A DNA stretch of 64,000 bases from Eunapius fragilis (GCA_963681505.1 OY811974.1:9092686-9156685); one strand, 5' to 3'. Positions 30,832-42,998 are shown, counted from the first letter of the stretch. Notes: a model not told the origin generated them from the sequence alone. Numbers and translations: made by a program.

Positions 30832-32350
30832 TTACATTACATACGCTTCTAGACGAATATTTAAATGTTCATTTGAATTTCTAGGTTTCATTTCATCTTT
30901 CATGGTTTGAGGTGGATTCCAATTGTGAAGCTGCGCATGCTTAAGGGAAAGTGGGTTCTGTAGCACCACTTTTCCGTTACTGTAATAACCAATTTCAATA
31001 TCTTCGGTGATCTGTCTAGCATTCGATAGTCCGCCTGCTCTCATGACGGCATCAATTGTTAGTGCCCAAAACTGGTGACCCTTGTATGTCGGGTTGTAGT
31101 TGACAGCAGCAAGGCCCGTCAAAGATGCGGTGTATGTTATCCTGGCTTTTAGAACCGACCGTGTAGCGGTGAGTACTGCTTTGACTGCTTGTTTCGGTTT
31201 GAGTTCTACTTCGACGCTGCTTGATGACCCCACCTGGACTGCCGTACTATGAGAACCCCCGCTTCCAAACTGCGCACTGAAACCAAATTTCGTTTCTCCT
31301 CCTCCTACTGTTCCTAAAAAGCCAACCTCGTAAGCAAACGTCTGTTCAAAGCTGAACCCAAAGGTTTGGCTCCATGACGTTTCCACAGTGTTAGTCACGC
31401 TTTCCTGAATAGCTGTGTTGAACGTCGCTTTGACAGGACTGTTGTTGACTAACGATTTCTGAGCAACGATGAGGGCTGCGATGTGACACCGGTAATTGTC
31501 GCGCTGATAACAGTAAGGACTGTCGTGACTTGGTTCCAACCGTAGGTTTTGTAAAGGTCATTCCAAGGGGTCGGGGATCGAACGTAAGCGTCGTTGGGAT
31601 TTTTCCCGAAGTATCTGCCCACTGCATTTTTAAGAGGTGCGTCGGTAATCCCGAACAACTGGCGTTCGCTATCAGTGATCACGTGCGAAATTGATCCTGT
31701 AACACTGACACTTGAGGCTTTTGGAGTGGCTCCGGCCCTATTTTTTGAGAAAGTTAAAACGCACATTCAGTACAACTCAACTCAAAGTTTGTGTGACCAT
31801 TTGAATCTCCAAAGTACGCGACTGGCACATCTGAAACATAAATTACAAAAATTCTATGCATGCACATGCAAGAAGATGTTGAGTAATGCGTATATAGTAC
31901 TTCGTTTGGATGGGACGGGGTATTATATACCCTTAAGTGAATCTATAACTGCATGATGGAAAGATCAATCAATATCAAGACCCAGCCAACTCTATAGAAC
32001 TGAAATTAAAGTGTATTCAGCGTAATGGGAACAGCACGAGCCTACAGCATGAATCAGATTTCATGACATCAATTCCTTAATTCATATATATTTACCGTTT
32101 ACCTTGCGGGACTGCGTCATAGCTGTTCTCTATCGTTTGTTCATCCGCTACCTCCTCTGCATAGTTTAATGGCCATGCATGGAGTGAACTTATATTTTAA
32201 AGCATGTAACTCACCAATCCTCTGAAGGACCTATATAATATAAGAATTTAAGTGTCATGGATCATACTCGTGACAATGAGAAATACTTACACATTTGGCG
32301 GTAGCCGAATATATGATCATTATGAAGGCGAACTGGGCCAAAAGCTTCAT
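30832..32350 (-). pseudogene. Aerolysin/ETX-MTX2-type pore-forming toxin gene, one frame break
   Basis: The main exon (30,832-31,737) follows an acceptor TAG at 31,738-31,740. Its N-terminal half has a segment ending YGWNQV. The C-terminal half has the long Ser/Thr/Gly-rich alternating stretch with paired aromatic residues that forms the membrane-inserting hairpin in ETX/MTX2 proteins, then beta-rich LTGLAAVNY. Such proteins bind cells, oligomerise and form beta-barrel pores; animal relatives serve in defence or prey capture. The two halves are in different frames, with the switch between about 31,450 and 31,540 and no room for an intron, so the gene is disabled unless this is a sequencing error. 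Smaller exons upstream carry a signal peptide (32,291-32,350), then 32,215-32,230 and 32,103-32,156. The phase of the third junction is uncertain because of alternative donors at 32,102 and 32,095. Confidence 0.8.
32291..32350 (-). CDS. Signal-peptide first exon of the pore-forming toxin gene
   Basis: The ATG at 32,350 opens 20 codons with a hydrophobic core and small residues before a Cys, typical of a secretion signal. The exon ends at a consensus donor, GTAAGT (32,290-32,285), in phase 0. The following intron is only 60 bp and ends in TATATAG at 32,231; the next (32,157-32,214) is 58 bp. These sizes are near the minimum for animals and fit compact sponge-like introns. Confidence 0.7.
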
Positions 32351-32382
32351 AATCGGCGATGTATGCTAGATAATGACCGCTG

Positions 32383-32390
32383 CTTTTATA
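32383..32390 (-). promoter_or_regulatory. TATA box of the toxin gene
   Basis: TATAAAAG on the minus strand lies 33 bp before the signal-peptide ATG. With the usual 25-30-bp distance the start site would be only some 5-10 bp before the ATG, so the leader would be very short. Confidence 0.5.
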
Positions 32391-33059
32391 CCAAGCATGC
32401 AGGTGAAGTCCGGAAGTATAGATCGCCTTAATCAGCACCGAGTGCTGACATGTAATCTATACAGTATTTTAGATAAACAGTATGCGCTTTTTGCGGTCTT
32501 GTAGCTGGAAGGAGGGAACATGAGTAACTTCAAATTGGTATAATTTTTCATAGGGTCAGGATGGGGTCATTGGTAACTGTAACACACATCATTGATTCGG
32601 ATTATGCGTATATGCCTCAGTTAATCTCCTCATGGTTTTTGCATGACCTCAAATGGAAGAACCATTTGAAATACAGTACCATTTATTAAATGCATAGTTT
32701 TCATTGCATTATTATACACGGAGGAGCATGTGCGTGTGTGTGTTTGTGTTTGTGTGCGTGTGAATGTGTGTATGGTGAATGAACTACAGTGTATGTGAAC
32801 TTAGAACACAATTACATATACACTGAACCTATGAAAATACTACAGTTGTATGATAACTGAGTGTTCTATGTGTGGTGCACACACATGCGCATACTGCTCA
32901 TTCAATTCAACAGTTCACAAACACTATTCACTCCCCCTCCCACACACACACTCTATTTACTCTATTCCTAACACATATACACACATGCAATCACGGCTGA
33001 GTTTGCCCTCACTCTCCCACCACTCAGAGAGAGCTGTCCAGCAAGATTGATGAGGATTA

Positions 33060-33640
33060 ATTCAAATCTTTGTTGGGAGCATCCTGCCCAGCCGACAAAG
33101 CCAGACTCCTGCCTTGTTTCAGCCCCTCATTCATGTTCATGGTGTCAGTAGTCGCTTCCATGGGCTTAGGTCTGCATATGTAGTCTAATGAGTTCCAGAC
33201 TGCAGTGAGGTGGTGGCTTGGTGTGGGTGTTGGTAGGACTGTGTGCCCCTTTTGCCAGGATGTAGCTCTTGATCCCCTGGGTCTCCATGCTGTAACCTGC
33301 AGGCATGGGGGAGATGTGGTGATAAGGCACAATCACTTGCATGATGTCTTTGTGGACTTCTGTCGGCGAGCTCATCTGAGTGTGAGTGTGGAGAAGGGTC
33401 ATGGTCTTACAAGTGATCACAGCCACACCAGACCTGCAGATGTGCTCATTGCTGCGTGGGACAGGGGCAAGCCTGCAGCTTTTGATGTCACTGTAACATC
33501 TCCTCTTTGCCCAGCCATACTAAGGGAGTCATGCAGATCATCTGATGCAGCTTCCACGACTTTGTCAGGTCCATTGCCAGAGCCATCTTGGCAAAGGAGT
33601 TCCTGCCCTCGTGACTTGACTTTATTTGTGGGTGTATGAT
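33060..33640 (+). pseudogene. RT-derived element, zinc-knuckle tail fragment (arm L)
   Basis: The plus-strand frame from 33,205 has VRWWLG, then CPFCQDVALDPLGLHAVTC and GGDVVIRHNHLHD, a CPxC...H...C zinc-binding tail. DVLIAAWDRGKPAAFDVTVT (PD-(D/E)xK-like DVT motif) follows, then a Ser-rich end. This is the known C-terminal tail of RT-derived genes abundant in sponge and cnidarian genomes. The reverse transcriptase itself is absent. The frame is open for 144 codons, but without an N-terminus it is a relic. Confidence 0.72.
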
Positions 33641-34490
33641 TATGTAATAATAATTATTATTATAGAAAGTGATAAATAAACTGATGTACCTATGCTGATG
33701 ATTCTAAATTATATAAACACATGCACCATGTACAGTTCATTTTTGGCAAATAGCCCTCACCAACACTAACTTTGATCCTTCATAACATCACCCTGAAAAT
33801 CATAATAGCATACTTGTGGTGTTCTCAACAGACTCGCTAAAATTGGAGTATTTTGTCACCCCTCCCTCCCTCTTGCAAATGACCATAAATGGTAAAATAA
33901 TACACCAAATTGTTCCTCGTTATAAGCATGGCTTCAGTCTCTTCTTACAACCCAATAATTCGTTGTGGTCACAAACATACACACATTCACACACTGTTCA
34001 GTCCACAGGTGCATGCACACACATGCACTTGCATTTTGCAATGGCATAAGTAATGTCATGGACTGAAAACATGCTGGCATCAATTGAGTGAATCAAGGTG
34101 AGGGTGAGGTGGGGGTGGATGGGGAGCTAGGGTGGATGGGGAGGGTGATGTGTGAGTGGATGGGAGGGTGGATGCAGAGAATGGATGGGAGGAGGGTGAG
34201 GTTCAGATCATAGCTTGTGCAATTGTGGGTGAGTGGATGCTAGAAGTGCTATGTATATGTTTGGGTGTGGATGGGGATTGCATGGTTACGGGTGCGGGGG
34301 AGTGAGCAGGCACAATAGTTCAGTGGCAGGACGGTTGGCATTACTCTTCACATGCACACATTCACATCTGCCCATTACATACAGTGTACTTGCACGAACG
34401 TGTAGGAATATATTCATGTACATGTACCTGCATTGCTTGGAATGTACACCGTACCTGTCATTTTGGTAGATTAGACACTGCAATCACAAA
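33641..34490. other. Low-complexity part of arm L
   Basis: Contains TTATTA and (CA)n stretches and a GGGTGGATGGGGAG-rich block (34,100-34,200). An apparent exon piece, ENMLASIE followed by a stop, lies just before the donor-like AAG|GTGAGG at about 34,097. Nothing intact. Confidence 0.45.
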
Positions 34491-34810
34491 TAGATGAACT
34501 CCATGCTAGAGAAACAGAGTGCTACTAAGGTGCAAGGAAAGGGCGGGTGCACATGTCATGTACCTGTGTGCACATATCATGTATGTGTGTGCATATGTCA
34601 TGTATGTGTGTGCACATGTGTGAAATGTATGTTTATATGTGAATGTGTGTGCATTTGCGTTTTGGTACACTGTACAATTGTTACTAGGTGTTGACAATGT
34701 AAGAGTTCTGACATGGTGGCTTTTCTCAGAGCCATAGGTATGGAGAAATGGAGCGCCATATGTTGGAGCTCCAGTATAAACAAGGTGATTCTGAGAACGA
34801 GGTGAAGTAA
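34491..34810 (+). pseudogene. Coiled-coil exon remnants (arm L)
   Basis: CAATCACAAATAGATGAACT (34,479 on) is the decayed counterpart of the second exon piece at 15,804; its acceptor is TAG and the frame is broken. Further on, TCTCAG followed by SHRYGEMERHMLELQYKQGD and GAG|GTGAAG (34,726-34,804) looks like another coiled-coil exon with splice-like edges. Confidence 0.42.
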
Positions 34811-35127
34811 TCTACGTAAATTACAACTGTGTGCCTTGTGCATGCACATGAAGGCTCATGCATGTACCTGAGCATGTAAGGGAGTAAGTGTAGGCCAACT
34901 AAACAGGGGAGAGTGCAGCCTCTTGGATGGTGGGTTAAGACCATAATCATTCATACCCTCATGAACCACATGCAGTCTTACTACATGTGCAGTTTCATGT
35001 GTTGCACATATGTGGTAATGTTCAATTATGTGTGTGCATGCAGTTATGTACAGTGGTGCATCACTTTAAAAGCTGGTGTATCACTTTAAAGAATTTACTT
35101 ATCGCTATTTGCCTTCATCTGTAAGAT

Positions 35128-35604
35128 CAGGGATATTAAATGCATTAATTGGAAATGGTTCCGTAATCTACATGCCTGAAAACCATCCGCGTTGCGCCTA
35201 TCATGGATTCTGAATTGGATGTCTGTGATGAGTTTGCTATTGACTCGGTCGAATGTGACCTGGATGCTGATCCTAGTGGACGGGTTTCAGGGGTGTAGTT
35301 CAAAGTTTACAGTTCTTTTGAACGGGAAGTTGTTCAAGAGCTTTCGTTACTCGAAGCTTAAACTTAAGCGACCCGAACGCTTTAACAGACTTACTCTTTG
35401 CTTTCAAAAGTAAAGCTTGACTGATCCCATTAGTAAAGCCTGCCTCTTAATTAGAAAGAAACCAACATACCAAGTGTAGCTTTTAGTTTCTGCAATTTCT
35501 CGACTCTAAGAATAGCCCTCAAGCGCAACACGGATAGAAATTTTGAATACCGCAATTCAGCCGCATATCAGCCTCGTTTCCAATCCATGTATTCAATATC
35601 CCTG
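35128..35604. mobile_element. 477-bp hAT-like non-autonomous element (arm L)
   Basis: Ends are CAGGGATATTAAATGCATTA and, inverted, AATATCCCTG; the terminal repeat is about 28 bp, imperfect. The GH18 3' flank at 15,145-15,165 shows the same locus without it (GTATCAGACAGGAGAAGGC), a natural empty site. The flanking 8 bp are similar but not identical. Inside, a 31-codon frame MDSELDVCDEFAIDSVECDL starts at 35,202, rich in Asp, and stops early; an additional Ser/Glu-rich frame follows. Confidence 0.78.
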
Positions 35605-35763
35605 GTCTGATACAGTCCTGACAAACATTGAGCATCATTGTTGCATGCGTGCATGCATATGCCACATGTGTAACAATATTATCACATTGAGTATTTGTAA
35701 ACTATGCTAACGCTGAACTAATCACGCTCACACTGAACTAATCACGCTAACACTGAACTAATC

Positions 35764-36394
35764 ACGCCCACAGTTTTCGCAATGCATACTCTGCCAACAT
35801 GTTAGAGTCTGCACCATTGCCCTGGCTGTGATCATCTTCATTCATAGCCCAAAACATGATTGCACCATAGTTGTTGACTCTTAGATAATCAATGACTTCT
35901 TTGTAAAGCCCACATCTCCCACCACACCGCCCGCTTGAGGGCCTGGTTCATAACCCACAGCAATGTTTTCTCTGGGTACGTGATGTACAAATGCGCTCAG
36001 GACCACCTTGTAATGGTCTAATTTCCAGGGCCCACCAGTCCACGGGGGCGTGTCGTAACACATGATGTTAGGATATCACGCGTCATCTGGCCGTAACCCT
36101 TCACTTTTGATTGCTCTTGTCGATTCCTTCGCCGTCGGAAAGAAACGCTCCCTTGCGGCGGTGGATACCTATACGCATTATGTCTAGTAGTTGATACGAT
36201 GATTTTTCCGGAAAGTTTGGAATGCGAGTTTAGAGCTTTTCTCAGAGCAGCCATAACTTTTCCCAGCACGTGCCTCTGTTGGCTTCGAGAATGCTCACTG
36301 AGATCTTCATGACTCAAATGCTCCCAATCAAAATCCACACCGTCGCCACCCGTCTCCAACAGTTTAACGCATTCCGTAACAAACGCGGGACCCC
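35764..36394 (-). pseudogene. GH18 hydrolase pseudogene (arm L), 5'-truncated
   Basis: The minus strand repeats the GH18 gene from the GGDGVDFDWEH region to the FWAMNED end. The catalytic motif is still legible, but a deletion after PPPQG shifts the frame, the tail is read in other frames, and the final codons have an extra G (CTGTGGGCG). The first about 120 codons are missing: homology ends at CGCGGG near 36,390 where unrelated sequence with a GTTAGCCGCACATTC motif begins. Confidence 0.9.
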
Positions 36395-37040
36395 GTTGAA
36401 GTTAGCCGCACATTCCTCAGCCGCACATTTTACAATGAATAAGTTGACATTCCACTAGCGGCGGGCGGCGGATGCGTGCGCTTGATGTCTGTATGAGGTT
36501 GGTCCACGGTTGTCGATATGACCATTCTAACGGCGATGCTTAGGACATGGTAGGTACGCAACGCATCTAAGTCCCAGCCCTCACAAAACTCAGAGAATAT
36601 AATAAAAAACGCCCATGACTATACTGGAATTGAATCAAAAATGACACACCATGCAACTCATACTCTATGCTCACAGTTCCTAGATGCTTAAAAAATGTAG
36701 CAAACATCCTTAGTGTTGGGCCAATGTATGCGACGGTTCAGAACGGGTCCAAACCAATTGATCAGTTATTCATAGCTCAGGTTGTCAACCAAATCAATTT
36801 CATGATTGGGTAACATGTACCCAGCATACATGTATATGAAAAGTGCATGCACCACTGGTTTCCAACATTGAGGGACTGAGTTGCACCATGCTATGAACCA
36901 CCATTCATCTTATGAAATAGTGCATTGAACTGAATTCATGCAGTGCTAAAGTTGTTATGACACAATCCTTTGTTCTGTCATGTACATATATAGGCAGCCT
37001 GCATGTGTGCAGATCAGTTCAAACATATTGAAGCAATGCA
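36395..37040. other. Spacer with possible transposon end; no gene
   Basis: Begins with GTTGAAGTTAGCCGCACATT and a second GCCGCACATT 13 bp later, matched in inverted orientation at 42,930-42,995. The rest is nondescript. Confidence 0.5.
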
Positions 37041-40000
37041 TTATTCTTCACTGGGGATGGATGCCACCTCTGTAAGTTCTAAAGCAGATCCAGACATTCT
37101 GATGACAATTTCCTGTTCCCACAGGGTAGGTGTGTACATGTGAGGATGGGGAACCCAACGCCACGCGTAGTTCCCCAATGCCTGGCCAACTTGTGAGTGA
37201 CCCCCAAATGAAATTATTCACACATCATCTTAACTGAAGATGGATGCCACTTCTGTGAGTTCTAAAGTAGATCCAGACATTCTGGTGACAGTTCCATGTT
37301 CCCACAGGGGAGGTGAGTACATGTGAGGATGGGGAACCCAACGCCACGCGTAGTTCCCCAATGCCAGGCCAACTAGTGAGTGACCCCTAAATGAAGTTAT
37401 TCACATATCATCTAAACTGAAGATGGATGCCACCTCTGTAAGTTCTAAAGCAGATCCAGACATTCTGGTGACAGTTCCATGTTCCCACAGGGTAGATGTG
37501 TACATGTGAGGATGGAGAACCCAACGCCACGCGTAGTTTCCCAATGCCTGGCCAACTTATGAGTGACTCCCAAATGAAATTATTCACATATCATCTTAAC
37601 TGAAGATGGATGCCACCTCTGTTCCTTCTAAAGCAGATCCAGACATTCTGATGACAAATCCCTGTTCCCACAGGGTAGATGTGTACACGTGAGGAAGGGG
37701 AACCCAACGCCACGCGTAGTTCCCCAATGCCAGACCAACTTGTGAGTGACCCCCAAATGAAATCATTCACTATCATCTTAACTGAAGATGGATGCCACCT
37801 CTGTACGTTCAAAAGTGGATCCAGACTTTCTGATGACAATTTCCTGTTCCCACAGGGTAGATGTGTACATGTGAGGATGGGGAACCCAACGCCACGTGTA
37901 GTTCCCCAATGCCAGGCCAACTTGTGAGTGACCCCCAAATGAAATTATTCACATATCATCTTAACTGAGGATGGATGCCACCTCTGTAAGTACTAAAGCA
38001 GATCCAGACATTCTGATGACAAATCCCTGTTTCCACAGGGTAGGTGTGTACATGTGAGGATGGGGAACCCAACGCCACGCGTAGTTTCCCTATGCCCAGC
38101 CAACTAGTGAGTGACCCCCAATTGAAATTATTCACATATCATCTAAACTGAAGATGGATGCCACCTCTGTAAGTTCTAAAGCAGATCCAGACATTCTGGT
38201 GACAGTTCCATGTTCCCACAGGGGAGGTGAGTACATGTGAGGATGGGGAACCCAATGACACGCGTAGTTCCCCAATGCCAGGCCAACTTGTGAGTGACCC
38301 GCAGATGAAATTATTCACCATCATCTTAACTGAAGATGGATGCCACCTCTGTAAGTTCTAAAGCAGATCCAGACATTCTGGTGACAGTTCCATGTTCCCA
38401 CTGAGGAGGTGAGTACATGTGAGGATGGGGAACCCAACGCCACGCGTAGTTCCCCAATGCCAGGCCAACTTGTGAGTGACCCGCAAATGAATTTATTCAC
38501 ATATCATCTAAACTGAAGATGGATGCCACCTCTGTAAGTTCTAAAGCAGATCCAGACATTCTGGTGACAGTTCCATGTTCCCACAGGGGAGGTGAGTACA
38601 TGTGAGGATGGGGAACCCAACGCCACGCGTAGTTCCCCAATGCCAGGCCAACTAGTGAGTGACCCCCAAATGAAATAATTCACATATCATCTAAACTGAA
38701 GATGGATGCCACCTCTGTAAGTTCTAAAGCAGATCCAGACATTCTGGTGACAGTTCTATGTTCCCACAAGGGAGGTGAGTACATGTGAGGATGGGGAACC
38801 CAACGCCACGCGTAGTTCCCCAATGCCAGGCCAACTTGTGAGTGACCCCCAATTGAAATTATTCACATATCATCTAAACTGAAGATGGATGCCACCTCTG
38901 TAAGTTCTAAAGCAGATCCAGACATTCTGGTGACAGTTCCATGTTCCCACAGGGGAGGTGAGTACATGTGAGGATGGGGAACCCAATGACACGCGTAGTT
39001 CCCCAATGCCAGGCCAACTTGTGAGTGACCCGCAGATGAAATTATTCACCATCATCTTAACTGAAGATGGATGCCACCTCTGTAAGTTCTAAAGCAGATC
39101 CAGACATTCTGGTGACAGTTCCATGTTCCCACTGAGGAGGTGAGTACATGTGAGGATGGGGAACCCAACGCCACGCGTAGTTCCCCAATGCCAGGCCAAC
39201 TTGTGAGTGACCCGCAAATGAATTTATTCACATATCATCTAAACTGAAGATGGATGCCACCTCTGTAAGTTCTAAAGCAGATCCAGACATTCTGGTGACA
39301 GTTCCATGTTCCCACAGGGGAGGTGAGTACATGTGAGGATGGGGAACCCAACGCCACGCGTAGTTCCCCAATGCCAGGCCAACTAGTGAGTGACCCCCAA
39401 ATGAAATAATTCACATATCATCTAAACTGAAGATGGATGCCACCTCTGTAAGTTCTAAAGCAGATCCAGACATTCTGGTGACAGTTCCATGTTCCCACAA
39501 GGGAGGTGAGTACATGTGAGGATGGGGAACCCAACGCCACGCGTAGTTCCCCAATGCCAGGCAACTTGTGAGTGACCCGCAAATGAAATTATTCACTATC
39601 ATCTTAACTGAAGATGGATGCCACCTCTGTAAGTTCTAAAGCAGATCCAGACATTCTGATGACAATTTCCTGTTCCCACTGGGTAGGTGAGTACATGCAA
39701 GGAAGGGGAACCCAACGCCACGCGTAGTTCCCCAATGCCAGGCCAACTTGTGAGTGACCCCCAAATGAAATTTTTCACTCTTATCTTAACTGAAGATGGA
39801 TGCCACCTCTGTAAGTTCTAAAGCAGATCCAGACATTCTGGTGACAGTTCCATGTTCCCACAGGGTAGGTGTGTACACGTGAGGATGGGGAACCCAACGC
39901 CACGCGTAGTTCCCCAATGCCAGACCAACTTGTGAGTGACCCCCAAATGAAATTATTCACTATCCTCTTAACTGAAGATGGATGCCACCTCTGTAAGTTC

Positions 40001-40390
40001 TAAAGCAGATCCAGACATTCTGATGACAAATCCCTGTCCCCACAGGGTAGGTGTGTACATGTGAGGATGGGGAACCCAACGCCACGCGTTGTTCCCCAAT
40101 GCTTGGCCAACTTGTGAGTGACCCCCAAATGAAATTATTCACATATTTATCATCTTAACTGAAGATGGATGCCACCTCTGTAAGTTCTAAAGTATATCCA
40201 GACATTCTGCTGACAGTTCCCTGTTCCCACAGGGTAGGTGAGTACATGTGAGGATGGGGAACCCAACGCCACGCATAGTTGCCTAATGCCGGGCCAAATT
40301 GTTAGGAACCTCAAATGAAATTATTCACACATCAACTTCACTGAAGATGGACGCCACCTCTGTAATTTCTAAAGCAGATCCATACATTCT
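37041..40390 (+). repeat. Satellite array, unit about 182 bp, about 18 copies
   Basis: Each unit contains GATGGATGCCACCTCTGTAA, CAGATCCAGACATTCTG, TTCCCACAGGGGAGGTGAGT, GGGGAACCCAACGCCACGCG and TAGTTCCCCAATGCCAGGCC. Units differ by a few percent. Four-unit blocks of 731 bp at about 38,112-38,842 and 38,843-39,573 are nearly identical, so the array has higher-order structure. Minus-strand frames of 60-115 codons through the units are a by-product. Confidence 0.95.
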
Positions 40391-40660
40391 GTTCGAATTA
40401 TAAAATTAATGACAGCACTTTAGCAACTGGCCTTAGTAACTCCTCAGATTTCATCTATTAATACCTGCAAACCAAACCTTTCAACTAACACATGCTCCAC
40501 ACCAACATGAATCCATAAACATGCACAGAAATGTATCATTGTTTTGCATATTCCAAATTATAATACATCGGTCTTGTCGCACCATTCAGTTATCCTTAAA
40601 AGCGTTGTCAAGTAGGCCATTGAAAAAGTTGGTCCCAGGAAACAGACAGCATCCAGGAAC
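40391..40660. other. Unique spacer between opposed satellite arrays
   Basis: About 270 bp of unrelated A/T-rich sequence separate the forward and reversed satellite units. Nothing recognised in it. Confidence 0.5.
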
Positions 40661-41450
40661 TAGCCATGGCATAGTGTTTCCCATCCTCACATGTAAGCAC
40701 CTACCCTGTGGGAACAGGGAACTGTCATCAGAATGTGTGGATCTGTTATAAAACTTACAGAGGTGGCATCCATCTTCTGTGAAGATGAGATGGGAATAAT
40801 TTCATTTGGGGGTCCCTCACAAGTTGGTCAGGCATTGGGGAACTACGTGTGGCGTTGGGTTCCCCATCCTCACATGTACACACCTTTCCTGTGGGAACAG
40901 GGAATTGTCATCAGAATGTCTGGATCTGCTTTAGAACTTACAGAGGTGGCATCCATCTTCAGTGAAGTTGATGTGTGAATAACTTCATTTGGAGGTTACA
41001 CGTTGGTCAGGCATTGGGGAATTACGCGTGGCGTTGGGTTCCCCATCCCTAGATGTACACACCTACCCTGTGGGAACAGGAAACTGTCATCAGAATGTCT
41101 GGATCCGCTTTACAACTCACATTGGTTGTATCCATCTTCAGTTAAGATATGTAAATAATTGCATTGGGGATCACTCATAAGTCAGTCAGGCATTGGGGAA
41201 CTACGCATGGCGTTGGGTTCCCAATGCTCACATGTACACACCTACACTGTGGGAACAGGGAACTGTTATCAGAATGTCTGGATCTGCTTTCATAGGTGGC
41301 CTCCATCTTTAGTGAAGATGATGTGTGAATAATTTCATTTGGGGATCACTAACTAGTCAGTCAGGCATTGGGGAGCTACGTGTGGTGTTGGGACCCCCAT
41401 CCCGACATATGCACACCTACCCTGTGGGAACAGATAACTGTCATATTGAT
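40661..41450 (-). repeat. Same satellite, reversed, about 4 copies
   Basis: Units read in the opposite direction (CCTACCCTGTGGGAACAGG, AGAATGTCTGGATCTGC, GAGGTGGCATCCATCTTC). They are more diverged from one another than the forward units, so this arm is older or free of homogenisation. Confidence 0.9.
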
Positions 41451-42998
41451 ATCAACTGTATCATATTCCACTTATCACATTTCAGAACAGCAAATTTCCC
41501 TGTCAGGGAAACACAAGTGACTGCGGTGTATGCATGTCTATTAAGTTTATTGTACATCATATTTTATGCACATTGCAATAATATCGTACATCAGGCTGCT
41601 AGGCTTGTGTTGGAAAATGTTACAATTGACTACACCCAAGTACACTGCTAATGTATCCAGCAGGCCTTTCAAAAGAATTTCACTTTCAGGATATGGTGGA
41701 AAGGTTTCGTTTCCAAATGTTGTATGAGCTCTCAGTTAGTGATTTGTTCCCTATGAAGATATCAACAGGTCAATAATTATTTAGAATAAAAAGCATGCGT
41801 TACTGTCTTTTTTTAAAACTTCATAAGAGAATGCTGTGGATAAGGTATGGCTTTGGTAGTGACATTAGCTTATTATCCTTTCTTGTTTACTTGGATAGGA
41901 AACACTACTTCATTGCCCATCAATGCTCATTGTAAAGCTGTTATTATACCTGAAGACAGTAGGGTATGCTACATGTGAAATAAATGGTGATGCGTATATT
42001 TTACGTTTTTTCCACAGCTCCAGTGCATTGTAATGACAATAAAAGTGTCACATTTTCGAATCAAAGTACCCCTGACCACAATGATAGCAGTAATGACAAC
42101 ATTCATAGTAGTGAAAGAGGCTGTTTTGGTTCTAAGAATGTGGAGAAATTCCTGATCCCATCTTACTACAACAAGCCAGATGTGGATGATATATGTGCTC
42201 TGAAGTGGGGTTTACATCATTATATGTTAAGTTCTTTCCCTCATTGAGAAGACCTTGAGCTCCTCACACATAAGATCACCTACAGTTTTCATTAGTAATC
42301 CTTGAAATATATAGTGAACAGCGAATGCCCTTTCAGTAGAAACTTCATAAGGAAAGTTGTGTAGGGCATGCATACATGGAGGTAAATATATATGTGATGT
42401 CAGTTCTATGCCTTGAGCATCATATCGTAGCCAAGGATAAGAAATTTACTGATGGGACAAACTCAATCTGAAAATCGTACACATGCATCATGCACGAGCT
42501 CTCCAATAACTCAACAGAGTTGATAGAGACTGCATGGCCATTACAGAAGTGCCTGGATATGGTATGTGTATATCAGAATAATGGTCTTACAATATATAAC
42601 AGTGTGATTTAATATACAGGTATCAGAAATCACCCTTTTCATAATAGATGTAGAAAGCGATATTAACGCTACCGCGTCAGTTTCAAGATCACAAATTAAT
42701 TCATCGTTTGGCCTGAAGTAAGCTACATTCTTCAGTGCTAGTACTCATTCGGTTATTCCCTTTTCAGACTATCACCGCTCTTATAACGACGAAGTTTGAT
42801 ACAACCCGAGAAGCGGCTATTTCGCATGTCTTTACCCACACATTGCCATAATTACTGCAAATACAAACCTATACATGGCACAACAATGAATATTCAAAAC
42901 GAAATGATTATCATTAGCCGTACGGCCTAATTGTAAGTGATAATTGCTTGGAATGTGCGGCCGAAGAATGTGAGGTTGAATGTGCGGCTAACATCAAC
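41451..42998. other. Mostly noncoding; one possible exon
   Basis: A/T-rich sequence to the right of the satellite. It holds the exon-like segment at 42,018 and ends with TGTGCGGCTAACATCAAC, the inverse of the motif at 36,395. No other gene is supported. Confidence 0.4.
42018..42247 (+). CDS. Possible terminal exon of an unknown gene
   Basis: A clear acceptor (TTTTTTCCACAG, ending 42,017) precedes an open frame of about 76 codons ending TGA at 42,247. It is Asn/Ser-rich at first (STPDHNDSSNDNIHSSE), then NVEKFLIPSYYNKPDVDDI, which looks like real protein. No upstream exon on the same strand was identified and no family is recognised. Confidence 0.35.

Larger units (their letters stand above)
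32478..36394 (-). repeat. Inverted-repeat arm L (about 3.9 kb)
   Basis: The arm matches 54,842-59,005 in reverse complement along its whole length. In GH18-sense order it holds: GH18 pseudogene, GTGATTAG repeats, 477-bp insertion, coiled-coil remnants, GTGAGGGTGAGG block, RT fragment, (CA)n, and a terminal block with TGTAGCTG. Arm R is slightly longer at both GH18 and MITE sites. About 18.4 kb separates the arms. Confidence 0.93.

Noticed and set aside
31449..31627. A separate gene start inside the toxin exon
   Set aside because: The apparent starts are not ATG or lie in the middle of the conserved domain; the overlap is better read as a frame break.
35192..35413. 73-codon frame mirrored at 55,938-56,159
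   Set aside because: It starts with non-ATG codons and lies inside the 477-bp element; only the Asp-rich ATG frame in another phase is protein-like, and it stops early.
37591..40978. Repeated minus- and plus-strand frames of 60-115 codons with PSSHVHTYPVGTG
   Set aside because: They arise from the 182-bp satellite, change frame between units and lack a start or stop logic.
37041..41450. CRISPR-like array
   Set aside because: Units are about 182 bp without short repeats and unique spacers; the setting is animal genomic DNA.
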